Assembly (NCBI RefSeq): GCF_003595175.1
Contig: NZ_CP032419.1
Span: forward strand, 2,604,001 to 2,668,000
From: Pseudomonas cavernae
GTDB lineage: Bacteria; Pseudomonadota; Gammaproteobacteria; Pseudomonadales; Pseudomonadaceae
Length of the DNA: 64,000 nt
Reading direction: 5' to 3'
Part shown: piece by piece, positions 8,861-16,743 of the stretch
Position numbering within the stretch: position 1 is the stretch's first letter
Layout of the letters: each line of letters starts with the position of its first letter
Position numbers and translations under genes: made by a program
Notes under the pieces: generated by a model
The model's database searches: none
What the model was told of the DNA's origin: nothing
What the model saw: the letters and a program-made list of their open reading frames with translations, nothing else

Positions 8861-9832
8861 TCAGCGAGCCTCGCCCGGAAAAGGCTCAGCCGAAATCGCT
8901 CGCACGGCGGACGCTTGCAGGTTTCCGGCGAAGAACCCCGCGGCCTCGACATAACGCAGCGCTGACTTGGCGTCCTTCCAGCCGACATAGCTCATCAAGG
9001 ATTTCTGGTCCCAGCCGTTGCGCGTCGCCCAGGTGGCAAAGCCGCGGCGCAAGGAATGGCTGCTGTACAGCTCGCCGTCCAGCCCCGCGCGTTGCAGCGT
9101 CTGCCGCAGCAACGGGATCACGCTGTTAGGGTGCAGCGCCGTGTCCTGCAGTTGGCCCCAGCGGTTGATGCCACGAAACACCGCTCCGCGCGCGATGCCC
9201 GCCACGCTGATCCAGTCCGTGTACGCCTGTACCGGACAGAGTCGAGCCAGCGCCGGCGCGCGGTAGGTCTGGCCTTGGTTGTCGCGGTCGCCCTTGCTCC
9301 AGGGCAGGAACAGCTGCATGCCCTCCCCCGGCCTGACCTGGATGTGCTCGACCTGCAGGCGGCACAGTTCGTCACTGCGGAAGGCGCGCCAGAAGCCGAT
9401 CAGCAGCAGTGCACGGTCGCGCCAACAGCGCAGCAGCCGTGGCAGGTCGCCCTCCGCACGTGCCTTTTCCCCTGCCCGCTCCAGCCAGGCGACGCACTGT
9501 TCCAGTTCGCGTAGTTGCAGCGGCTCCGCCTGCTTCTCCGGTTTCGGGTGCAGGGTGCGGATGCCCTTCAGCACCTGGCGTACCAGCGGCGTCTTGGTCG
9601 GGTCGGGAAAGCCCTGACTGGTATGCCACTGGGCCAAAGCAGCCAGGCGCAGCTTGAGCGTGCTGCTGGCCAGGGTGCCGGCGTGATCCACCAGGTAGCG
9701 CACGATGGCGTCGCTGGTCGCCGGTAGGAAGCCGCCCCAACTCACCTCGAAGTGCTCGATCGCCTGCTGGTAGCTGCGCCGGGTGTTGGCCCGGCTGCCC
9801 GCCTGCAGGTAGCGCTCGACGTCCTGATGCAT
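8861..9832 (-). CDS. tyrosine recombinase/integrase (paired with KfrA)
   Basis: Site-specific recombinase of the phage-integrase family that probably moves or resolves the surrounding island. An N-terminal SAM-like core-binding domain (ANTRRSYQQAIEHFEVSWGG) precedes the catalytic domain with Arg I in FWRAFRSDEL, the HSLRR box (His and Arg II) and the nucleophile Tyr in SALRYVEAA. The ATG at 9832 is preferred because GGGAGGGGC lies just upstream and homologues begin near ERYLQA; an in-frame ATG at 9934 would add 34 residues without a good ribosome site. It is divergent from kfrA, sharing about 180 bases of regulatory DNA. A relic of a related integrase lies after hutF. Confidence 0.88.
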   Translation of the reverse strand: MHQDVERYLQAGSRANTRRSYQQAIEHFEVSWGGFLPATSDAIVRYLVDHAGTLASSTLKLRLAALAQWHTSQGFPDPTKTPLVRQVLKGIRTLHPKPEKQAEPLQLRELEQCVAWLERAGEKARAEGDLPRLLRCWRDRALLLIGFWRAFRSDELCRLQVEHIQVRPGEGMQLFLPWSKGDRDNQGQTYRAPALARLCPVQAYTDWISVAGIARGAVFRGINRWGQLQDTALHPNSVIPLLRQTLQRAGLDGELYSSHSLRRGFATWATRNGWDQKSLMSYVGWKDAKSALRYVEAAGFFAGNLQASAVRAISAEPFPGEAR

Positions 9833-10010
9833 CGCCCCTCCCGCCCTGGCGTACTGCGTTTCGACGCAAATCCGGTCGAAATGCGGCCTAACCTTGGATA
9901 ATTCGTGATTATCCAATTTTAATTGAGCTTCCATCTAGTGAAAAGGATCGCTGAAAAATAGAATGTAAATACAGGCTATGTAATACAGTATGAAATAGTA
10001 GGAGATCGAC

Positions 10011-10994
10011 ATGGCGCGTGGCGGCATCAACAAGGCGGTGGTACAGAAGGCTCGCACCGCCCTCCTCGCCCGCGGCGAGCACCCGAGCATCGACGCGGTA
10101 CGGGTTGAACTGGGTAATACCGGCTCGAAGACCACTATCCACCGCTACCTGAAAGAGCTGGAAGCCGCCGACCGCGGCCGTGGGGCGGTGCCGCTTTCTC
10201 TGAGCGAGCAACTGACCAACTTGGTGAGCCAACTGGCCGACCAGTTGCAGGAAGAGGCGCAAGCTACCGTCGCTAGCGAGCGAGAGCAGTTGGGGCGTGA
10301 GCGGATCGACTACCAGCACCGGATTCGACAGGCCGAAAGCCGCATCCAGCAACTGGAAGACCAGGCCACCCTCGATGCCGAACGACTTCAGGTGACTCAT
10401 CGCGAGCTGCAGCATGCAAGCGAGCAACGGCAGCAGGCCGAGATCGAGATCGCTCGCCTGCAGCAGGCTAATCGCGATCTGGAAGAGCGACTAAAGGATC
10501 GCGACGCACAGATCCACTCGCTGGAGGAAAAACACCAACATGCACGCGACACCCTGGAACACTACCGCCAGGCCAGCCGGGAACAGCGTGAGCAGGAACA
10601 ACGCCGACACGAGTCGCAGGCGCAGCAACTTCAGTTGGAAGTGCGTCAGCTGCAGCAGACACTGATCATCAAGCAGGGCGAACTGACCCAACTGAATCGC
10701 GACAACGAACGCCTTCTCACCGAGGCAAGACTGTTGCATAGGGATCAGCAGGCCCAGCAACGCCTGCTGGATCAAAACGTTCAGACCCTGGGAGCTCTAC
10801 AGAGTCAGCTCAGCGCGGAAGTAACCGCCAAACTGGTACTGGAGCAGCGCAGTCAGGACCTACAGAGCGAACTGAATAGCTTGAGCAAGGCCAGGCAAGG
10901 TGGCCGTCGGCAGCCACGCAAGGGCGAGCGCGCAACTAAGGCCGTAGATAAACCGACTCCGCCAGCGAAAAGCAAAGTTGGCCGAAGCGACTAG
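10011..10994 (+). CDS. KfrA-like DNA-binding coiled-coil protein
   Basis: 327 residues. The N-terminal 60 or so match the KfrA-type DNA-binding domain (VQKARTALLARGEHPSIDAVRVELGN, then GSKTTIHRYLKELE). Residues about 65-290 are a long Gln/Glu-rich coiled coil, and the end is a basic Lys/Arg/Pro tail. KfrA proteins are plasmid or island regulators that bind their own promoter and may aid partition by forming filaments. AGGAG stands six bases before the ATG. The AT-rich upstream region shared with the integrase is the likely binding site. A chromosomal KfrA beside an integrase suggests a stabilised mobile island. Confidence 0.85.
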   Translation: MARGGINKAVVQKARTALLARGEHPSIDAVRVELGNTGSKTTIHRYLKELEAADRGRGAVPLSLSEQLTNLVSQLADQLQEEAQATVASEREQLGRERIDYQHRIRQAESRIQQLEDQATLDAERLQVTHRELQHASEQRQQAEIEIARLQQANRDLEERLKDRDAQIHSLEEKHQHARDTLEHYRQASREQREQEQRRHESQAQQLQLEVRQLQQTLIIKQGELTQLNRDNERLLTEARLLHRDQQAQQRLLDQNVQTLGALQSQLSAEVTAKLVLEQRSQDLQSELNSLSKARQGGRRQPRKGERATKAVDKPTPPAKSKVGRSD

Positions 10995-11070
10995 GCCGGC
11001 AAGCCATACTCAAGCGTGTGGATCACGCCGCGCGACGGCCAACTGCGACTTTCTTAAACCCAGAGATCGT

Positions 11071-11301
11071 TCAGGTTAGCTTCAGTTCGGACATCTGAGG
11101 TAGCAGACAGGACGGGTCACAGGCGAGTTGGCCCGCGATCCGATACAGCTTCTCGACGGTGATGCTTACTTCACCACGCTCGATCCGCCCCATATAGCTG
11201 CGGTCGATACTGCAGGCCAGCGCCAAGGCATCCTGAGAAATCCGGCAGGCCTTTCTCTGCGCTCGGATGCGCCCGCCCAACGCTTTCGCCAACTTATCCA
11301 T
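11071..11301 (-). CDS. XRE-family helix-turn-helix regulator
   Basis: 76-residue one-domain repressor. The helix-turn-helix covers about residues 11-65 (RAQRKACRISQDALALACSIDRSYMGRIERGE is the Cro/C1 core, split here only by description). No sensor domain is present. It is divergent from the helicase operon; the region between carries two inverted repeats, one straddling a -10 box, so it probably represses that operon and itself, as control proteins of defence modules do. Confidence 0.85.
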   Translation of the reverse strand: MDKLAKALGGRIRAQRKACRISQDALALACSIDRSYMGRIERGEVSITVEKLYRIAGQLACDPSCLLPQMSELKLT

Positions 11302-11303
11302 AA

Positions 11304-11372
11304 CCGTCTCAATCCCGCTGAGACGGCAATATCATGCGTTTACGGACGCACAGACCACGGACTATAATCCGT
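11304..11372 (+). promoter_or_regulatory. promoter and operators between XRE gene and helicase operon
   Basis: Inverted repeat CCGTCTCA-N7-TGAGACGG at 11304-11326. A second, ACGGA-N6-TCCGT at 11357-11372, contains the consensus -10 TATAAT (11363-11368), with a plausible -35 TTTACG 18 bases upstream. Repressor binding there would block RNA polymerase. Confidence 0.6.
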
Positions 11373-11401
11373 ATTTCAGCGTTATCTCCTCTGGTGCCTC
11401 A

Positions 11402-11989
11402 ATGAAATCAGCCTCGTTCATCTTCGACAGGCGGCTGTATGAGCTGCTTCAGGAGGAAGGGCGTACACGGTTCACGATCCGTGAACTGCGCGATGCCTAC
11501 GCCAAGCGTCTGGAAGGCATGACTTTTCGCATCGGCGATGTCCGCCGCTACGTGTATGAGCAGATCCGCCGAATGCTGCGGCTAGGCTGGCTCGTGCATG
11601 ACGAAGAGCGCCGCACACGGGGACAGGTCTACCACCTGCTGCCCATCCCGGCACATCTGCAACTGGAGCTGATCGATAACGGATTCGAAAACGGCCACAA
11701 GACTTCTTGTGAGCCAGAGCAGGAGCCGTCAGCGTTCGATAATGCGGCGGTTCCGCAACCATCAGCCGATGCGGATCAGCACCTGGAAGCGCTCCACAAG
11801 GAAATCAGGCTGGACTTCCTGGCATCGATGGGTGAGGCGGAGCGATACAAGCTGCTCCTCGATGAGATGCCGCATCTCCGGGACAAGGTCGAAGGTGAGT
11901 ACTTGGAAGCTAGAGACCGGAGCTCGCGTCTGCTGGGCCATCTCCGCGCCATCGAGAAAACGCTCAAGACGCTTGCCTCCGCACGATGA
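11402..11989 (+). CDS. 195-residue protein of unknown function, probable winged helix at N-terminus
   Basis: Unrecognised. The ATG at 11402 is preferred to an upstream in-frame start at 11267, because the longer form would run through the promoter and operator. No strong ribosome site is seen, so translation may be low. Residues 1-85 look like a winged-helix fold (alternating charged helices, a LGWLVHDEERRTRGQVYHLL wing). The middle is Pro/Ser/Glu-rich and probably disordered; residues about 120-195 are acidic helical (LDFLASMGEAERYKLLLDEM, DRSSRLLGHL). Its stop overlaps the helicase start by four bases (ATGA), so the two are translationally coupled and probably act together, perhaps as DNA recogniser plus motor. 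Confidence 0.65.
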   Translation: MKSASFIFDRRLYELLQEEGRTRFTIRELRDAYAKRLEGMTFRIGDVRRYVYEQIRRMLRLGWLVHDEERRTRGQVYHLLPIPAHLQLELIDNGFENGHKTSCEPEQEPSAFDNAAVPQPSADADQHLEALHKEIRLDFLASMGEAERYKLLLDEMPHLRDKVEGEYLEARDRSSRLLGHLRAIEKTLKTLASAR

Positions 11990-13386
11990 CCACACTGCTG
12001 CGAAACTGGCAACGCCGCTGCATCGACACAGCACTGGAGCACTTTACTGCCACGCCGCACTTCTTCTGCCAGGCAACGCCGGGCGCCGGCAAGACGCGCA
12101 TGGCGGCAGAGCTGGCCAGCAGGCTGCTTGGGCAGGACAGGATCGATCTGGTGCTCTGCTTCGCGCCATCCTGCCAGGTTGTCGAGGGCTTTCGCTCGTC
12201 CTTTGCTGCGGTGCTCGGCAAACGCTTGGACGGCCAACTCGGCGCAGTGGGGGCGGCGTTCACCTATCAAGCCATGGAATACCGGGATGAGGCGTTCTGG
12301 CGACTCCTCGATGACTACCGTGTGTTCGCGGTTTTTGACGAGATCCACCACTGCGCCGGCCACGATGTACTTTTGAGCAACGCCTGGGGCCAGCAAATTC
12401 TTCAGCGGATACAGGACAGGGCAGCTTTCACCTTGGCTCTCTCCGGCACGCCATGGCGTTCGGACGACCGGGCCATTGCCCTCGCTCGCTACTCCTCGCC
12501 CGAGGGACACCTGATCTGCGATTACCGCTACGGACTGAAAGAGGCCATTGCTGATGGGGTGTGCCGCTCCCCTCGTATTGTTCTGCTCGACAACCAGAAG
12601 GTGAAACTTACCGAGGAGCTGGACACAGAGAGCACTGTCAGGATGTTTCCCAGCATCGCCAAACTATTGGGGGAATCCCCTGTCACCTACGAAGAGCTAC
12701 TACGCCATGACGAAGTGATCGATCAGTTGCTCGGTCTTGGGTGCAGCAAGCTGGATGAGCTTCGCCTGATCAAGCCCGATGCGGCAGGCTTGGTGGTTGC
12801 CACCGACATCGAGCACGCCCAGCAAGTTGCCCTAGCCCTGGAAGCCAGAGGCGAAGGTTGCCACATTGTGACCAACAAAACCCCGAATGCGCAGCAGGTG
12901 ATCAATGCGTTCAGACACAGCGCCTGCCGGTGGATTATCGCGGTTGGCATGATCAGCGAAGGCACGGACATCCCCCGCCTCCAGGTGTGCTGCTATCTCA
13001 GCCGCATCCGCACCGAGCTGCATTACCGGCAAGTGCTGGGGCGAGTGCTTCGACGCACAGGCGAGCCCGATGAACAGGCGTGGCTATTCATGTTGGCGGA
13101 GCCGACGTTGCAGTGTTTGGCGGAGAGAATTGCAGATGATCTGCCGGATGACCTAGCGGTGCTGAACGAGGTACAGATGCCAGCCTCCACTTCAGGCTCA
13201 ATATCTGGCTGGATTGGGGCTATCGGCAATATCGATGGCGTGGATGACAGTATTGGCAATCGCACCGCGCTGGCAATTGAGACGGGAGCTACAAGCATCT
13301 TCACCTCGGGGGACTCTGCAGCTGAGCCGAACCATCAGGTCAGCTTTTCCAGGCACTACCGGCAACAGTTGCTGGCTTGCTTTTGA
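11986..13386 (+). CDS. DEAD/DEAH-box SF2 helicase
   Basis: 466-residue superfamily-2 helicase with two RecA-like lobes: Walker A ATPGAGKT (residues 30-37), motif II DEIH (118-121), motif III SGT (153-155), motif V around GMISEGTDIP and motif VI QVLGRVLRRTG. An N-terminal RNWQRRCIDTAL supplies a Q-like element. It resembles the translocase halves of restriction-type and phage-defence systems, but no nuclease domain is fused. It is coupled to the 195-residue gene and followed by two further genes on the same strand. Role unknown; defence or element maintenance are the main options. The C-terminal 60 residues are low complexity. Confidence 0.88.
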   Translation: MTTLLRNWQRRCIDTALEHFTATPHFFCQATPGAGKTRMAAELASRLLGQDRIDLVLCFAPSCQVVEGFRSSFAAVLGKRLDGQLGAVGAAFTYQAMEYRDEAFWRLLDDYRVFAVFDEIHHCAGHDVLLSNAWGQQILQRIQDRAAFTLALSGTPWRSDDRAIALARYSSPEGHLICDYRYGLKEAIADGVCRSPRIVLLDNQKVKLTEELDTESTVRMFPSIAKLLGESPVTYEELLRHDEVIDQLLGLGCSKLDELRLIKPDAAGLVVATDIEHAQQVALALEARGEGCHIVTNKTPNAQQVINAFRHSACRWIIAVGMISEGTDIPRLQVCCYLSRIRTELHYRQVLGRVLRRTGEPDEQAWLFMLAEPTLQCLAERIADDLPDDLAVLNEVQMPASTSGSISGWIGAIGNIDGVDDSIGNRTALAIETGATSIFTSGDSAAEPNHQVSFSRHYRQQLLACF

Positions 13387-13451
13387 TGCTTGTATGGAGG
13401 TCAGAACTCAGGCATCGGCAGACGTGGTTGACTGAATCAGGAGATAACGCA

Positions 13452-13715
13452 TTGACCCTTCCCCACGAAAGAACCCGCAGCGTCATCAAGACCGAAGAAT
13501 TCTTGCGAGAGCTCTCTCGCAACGCTGAGCTTCCCGAGGATATCCGCAGCTATGCGAAAAGCCTGCTCAGGCACTACCCGTCGGCGGCCCAGATTTACTC
13601 ACTGGGCCGCCTCGAAGAGTGCCTGGTGAGTGATGCGCTAGATGATGCGTATCGACGGCGAATGATCGCCCTACATTGGCCACTGTTCAGCTCGTCATTG
13701 GAGTTCACGCTATAG
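13452..13715 (+). CDS. BPSL0761-like small protein
   Basis: 87 residues beginning at TTG 13452, chosen because AGGAG stands eight bases before it and the protein then starts at the conserved-looking TLPHERTRSV. The same frame is open further upstream without a ribosome site. The pattern (TLPHERTR, then FLRELSR, then LLRHYP) matches the BPSL0761 family as remembered; members are small, uncharacterised and found in accessory DNA. It lies 65 bases after the helicase and 14 before the AbiEi-like gene. Function unknown. Confidence 0.7.
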   Translation: MTLPHERTRSVIKTEEFLRELSRNAELPEDIRSYAKSLLRHYPSAAQIYSLGRLEECLVSDALDDAYRRRMIALHWPLFSSSLEFTL

Positions 13716-13729
13716 ACGTGGGGGCTGCA

Positions 13730-14407
13730 ATGTCCCGCACTGATCGTGCCCTGTCGGTATCCACCCGCATTGCGCAACGGGTCAAGCACCTACCCAAAGG
13801 GCAACCCTTCAGCATCAGGCGTTTCGCGGAACTTGGAGCGAGAGGCGCCGTATCCAAGGCAATAGCACTGCTGGTCAACCGAGGTGAGCTTGAGCGGGTG
13901 TATCGAGGAATCTACATGCGCCCGAAATCCAGTCGATACGTTGCACGGGTTCGCCCAAACGCATGGGAAGTGGTGAGCGTGATTGCCAGGCAGAACCGTC
14001 AGGCTCTGCAGATCCATGGTGCCAATGCGGTCAGGAGGTTTGGACTGAGCACCCAGATGCCGCTTATTCCGATCTATTGCACCAGCGGGCCCAGCCGATC
14101 AGTATTTATAGGGAAAGGTGAAGTCCGGCTGGTACATGCAGCCCCAATGGTCATGCAACATGCTGGGTCAGAGGTGGGGACGGCCATCAGTGCACTATTT
14201 TATCTCGGTAAAAACGGCTCGACACCGGAGTGCATTGCCGCGGTCAAGAAAGCGCTCAGGCCCGAAGACCTAACCACATTAATGGCATGCAAGATGCCAA
14301 AATGGATGCGCAAGGCACTAGAAATACCCGGCCTAAGCCAAGCCGGTGTTTTGCTTGAAAGTCGGGCTGTGAAGTTACTCAAAGACACGAAGAATGAACA
14401 GCAATAA
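13730..14407 (+). CDS. DUF6088 / AbiEi-like antitoxin-family protein
   Basis: 225 residues from ATG 13730 (GGGGG five bases upstream); an earlier in-frame start at 13676 lies inside the previous gene. The N-terminus is a winged helix (GQPFSIRRFAELG, then LLVNRGELERVYRGIY), the signature of AbiEi-type transcriptional antitoxins. The rest (about residues 70-225) matches the DUF6088 body in general character. Type IV systems normally place the AbiEii nucleotidyltransferase toxin directly downstream; here the next gene is the convergent tniQ-like gene, so no toxin partner is present. It may regulate the helicase operon instead. Confidence 0.72.
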   Translation: MSRTDRALSVSTRIAQRVKHLPKGQPFSIRRFAELGARGAVSKAIALLVNRGELERVYRGIYMRPKSSRYVARVRPNAWEVVSVIARQNRQALQIHGANAVRRFGLSTQMPLIPIYCTSGPSRSVFIGKGEVRLVHAAPMVMQHAGSEVGTAISALFYLGKNGSTPECIAAVKKALRPEDLTTLMACKMPKWMRKALEIPGLSQAGVLLESRAVKLLKDTKNEQQ

Positions 14408-14437
14408 TGTTGCAGTGGCTTTACATGCCTCAGATAA

Positions 14438-15790
14438 CTAAAAAATCAGCCCGCCACCCTCCGTAAAATTTATATAAGGAATCGGACAATCAGCATCATC
14501 TGGAAAGATTAGTGCGATGCGGCTACTACCTCCTTCTCTCGCCAAAGCTGGAATTCTATCCATCTCTTGACAGCTTTGGCATCGATGCCTCAATCCATAG
14601 TTAGATCTGAACATGAATCCTAATCCATTGCACCACAGCGTCCTATCAAAATTACCGCCTCCGCGTCCAAATAGATAGATGCTTTTTCGTCTACTCAGCG
14701 ACTCTTCCAGATGCCCCAAGTAATATAAAAATATATACCTTATAAATTTTCGTCGACTTTCAAATAGCCAATTATAAAAATTGGATTTAGCGATAAACCT
14801 GCCGTAATCAGCTAAAGATGGGCACAACGTAAATGGGAGAGGCCAAGAAGGGCGCGCCAAGGAGAACCGGAGAAAACTGTAAGCAACTGAAACAGGGCAA
14901 AAATTACAATACCTACTCCGTCCGTCTGGATACCCCAACACCTGATCAGTAGCTTGAAGACAATCGGTGTGGCCACCTAAATACTGTGCCTTTACCGCAT
15001 CGCACTCTTCCTTGATATATTTTTCAAACGTTCTCCTATCTTTTGGATGCCTGCCGGACTCCAAACCTTTAGTGCAAACCCATATTAATTTCGAATGGTC
15101 GTAATCGACTTGACTAACCAGGCCATCAAAGCTAAATCCAAAAAGTGGCTCCAGCACGCTAGTGGAATATGCTTCACTCTGTGGAGTGCCAGAAAAGAAA
15201 AGCTCGGCATAATAGTTCCCGTTTCGCACTTCATTTACAATTTTGTCAAACCAACGATGCAAAATTTTTCCGGCTTGTAAGAATTCATAGTGCAGTAATT
15301 TATTCCTTCGGTGCGCGATTTGCCTTTCCATTGATAAAAGCTCGTAACCACAGTTATAGCAAGTCCAGGCCTTGGTTCCCACACCCATAAGACGGCTACA
15401 GGAATGGCACATCTCGCGTAAAGAAATATCATGTATTACGCATCTATTTACGCTTCTGATTAACCAGAAAACGGAGTGATAGCCAAATCTAATACACTTC
15501 TCGCAGTATCTAAAGTTCTCATCACCGCGAATCACAGACTTCGGATGACAGTAGACTCCGGGAAAATGCAACTCGTAAGCGTGCTTTGAGCTGGGTAAAA
15601 AGAGTTGTGTATTTTTGGGCGGCAATTCCCACAAAGATTTGAACTCGCTTCGACAGTCGTCCCACCGGTGATTAAGTTTTGAGCAATAATTTTTGAGTGT
15701 TAAGAAATTTAAAATTCTTAAATTACAAATTATACTGACGGAGGACTCATAAGGGAAAACTCCGCCGCTGTAAAATCTGCACGAGTTCAT
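14438..15790 (-). CDS. TniQ/TnsD-like target-selection protein
   Basis: 450 residues. Position (after tnsC, ATGA overlap) and paired cysteines identify it as the targeting subunit: FRYCEKCIRFGYHSVFW with CVIHDISLREMCHSC, then CYNCG, is the TniQ-style zinc-binding pattern, and a second set lies near the C-terminus (RHRCQSCQEM). TniQ proteins link target recognition to the TnsC ATPase. The protein is longer than minimal TniQ, closer to TnsD, which often binds a fixed attachment site. Which site it would recognise cannot be told. Many rare codons and AT-rich DNA set it apart from its neighbours. Confidence 0.75.
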   Translation of the reverse strand: MNSCRFYSGGVFPYESSVSIICNLRILNFLTLKNYCSKLNHRWDDCRSEFKSLWELPPKNTQLFLPSSKHAYELHFPGVYCHPKSVIRGDENFRYCEKCIRFGYHSVFWLIRSVNRCVIHDISLREMCHSCSRLMGVGTKAWTCYNCGYELLSMERQIAHRRNKLLHYEFLQAGKILHRWFDKIVNEVRNGNYYAELFFSGTPQSEAYSTSVLEPLFGFSFDGLVSQVDYDHSKLIWVCTKGLESGRHPKDRRTFEKYIKEECDAVKAQYLGGHTDCLQATDQVLGYPDGRSRYCNFCPVSVAYSFLRFSLARPSWPLPFTLCPSLADYGRFIAKSNFYNWLFESRRKFIRYIFLYYLGHLEESLSRRKSIYLFGRGGGNFDRTLWCNGLGFMFRSNYGLRHRCQSCQEMDRIPALAREGGSSRIALIFPDDADCPIPYINFTEGGGLIF

Positions 15791-16722
15791 ACGGATTTAG
15801 ATCCAAACCTGCAGAATTCAGCCAGATTAGATTCTTCAGCTGATTTACGAATAAGCCCTTCAATTGCACTCTTGGGAATAGGATCATGCCTTTCGGCAGT
15901 AATTAAGAAATACTTAATGGACATCATGAAATGTTCCATTGGGAGGTTCTTGACATAAAACCCTGAGGACAGCTTGTTCAATTCTCTCCAAAACAGTTTT
16001 GAAAGCTCCTCCAAACGGAAGCCGTTATCGTATGCAATTGGCATAAAATGACGGGTATACGTAATTCCAGAACCCTCGGGATAGGTAGAGATATCATCGT
16101 AGGACTTAAGGATTACACGCATCTCCTCTTCTGACTGAAGACCCTTAAAGCTAATCACCTCACTCATAAATCTGGAAATAATTTGCCGCTGCTCTGTGCG
16201 CAAAAAGTCGTCGCGCTTGTCAATAATCTCCGGCATTGCAAAAGAGATTACTGTCATTTTGATTTGCTTCAGATCTAGAGCATTATACAAATCCGCTAAT
16301 TGGTAAAAGTCATCCCTTCCGAAACGCTGAAGCTCATCAATAAGCAGAACAAACTGATTGCCTCTAGACTCCAAAGTGTTGAATACGATTGTATCTACCA
16401 CTTCGAGAAACACAGATAGCCGAGTTTTGCTTCGACTCAGAGATACGCCTAATACGTTAGCCAACTGCTGGATAACGGTTGCATGGCTATTCCCCTCTCT
16501 GTTTACTGCTGGCAAAAGCGTGATATAGGATCGGGAATTTGTTTTCCTCAAAGTCTTTTCGATAATTTCGCAACATTTTGTTTTGCCAAGCCTAGATTGC
16601 CCGCAAAAAATAACTCCAGTCTTGCGCATTAATACTTTGAACTCGGCCAAGCTGCAAATCTTAGAAACTTGAGCGGTTGAAACCCAGAAGTAGGTGCTGA
16701 GAATTGGATGATCTAAGTCCAT
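15787..16722 (-). CDS. TnsC/TniB-like AAA+ ATPase
   Basis: 311-residue transposition regulator: it forms ATP-dependent filaments on DNA, receives the target signal from TniQ and activates TnsB. Walker A is GQSRLGKT (residues 41-48) and Walker B LLIDEL (125-130); a sensor segment (VISFAMPEI) follows. AGGAG is seven bases before the ATG. It lies 21 bases after tnsB and overlaps tniQ by four, so the complex is made from one transcript. Confidence 0.87.
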   Translation of the reverse strand: MDLDHPILSTYFWVSTAQVSKICSLAEFKVLMRKTGVIFCGQSRLGKTKCCEIIEKTLRKTNSRSYITLLPAVNREGNSHATVIQQLANVLGVSLSRSKTRLSVFLEVVDTIVFNTLESRGNQFVLLIDELQRFGRDDFYQLADLYNALDLKQIKMTVISFAMPEIIDKRDDFLRTEQRQIISRFMSEVISFKGLQSEEEMRVILKSYDDISTYPEGSGITYTRHFMPIAYDNGFRLEELSKLFWRELNKLSSGFYVKNLPMEHFMMSIKYFLITAERHDPIPKSAIEGLIRKSAEESNLAEFCRFGSKSV

Positions 16723-16743
16723 GGCGTAGCTCCTGAGCTAAGA

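Noticed and set aside
11267..11401. Extended N-terminus of the 195-residue protein
   Set aside because: It would be encoded by the promoter and operator of the same operon.
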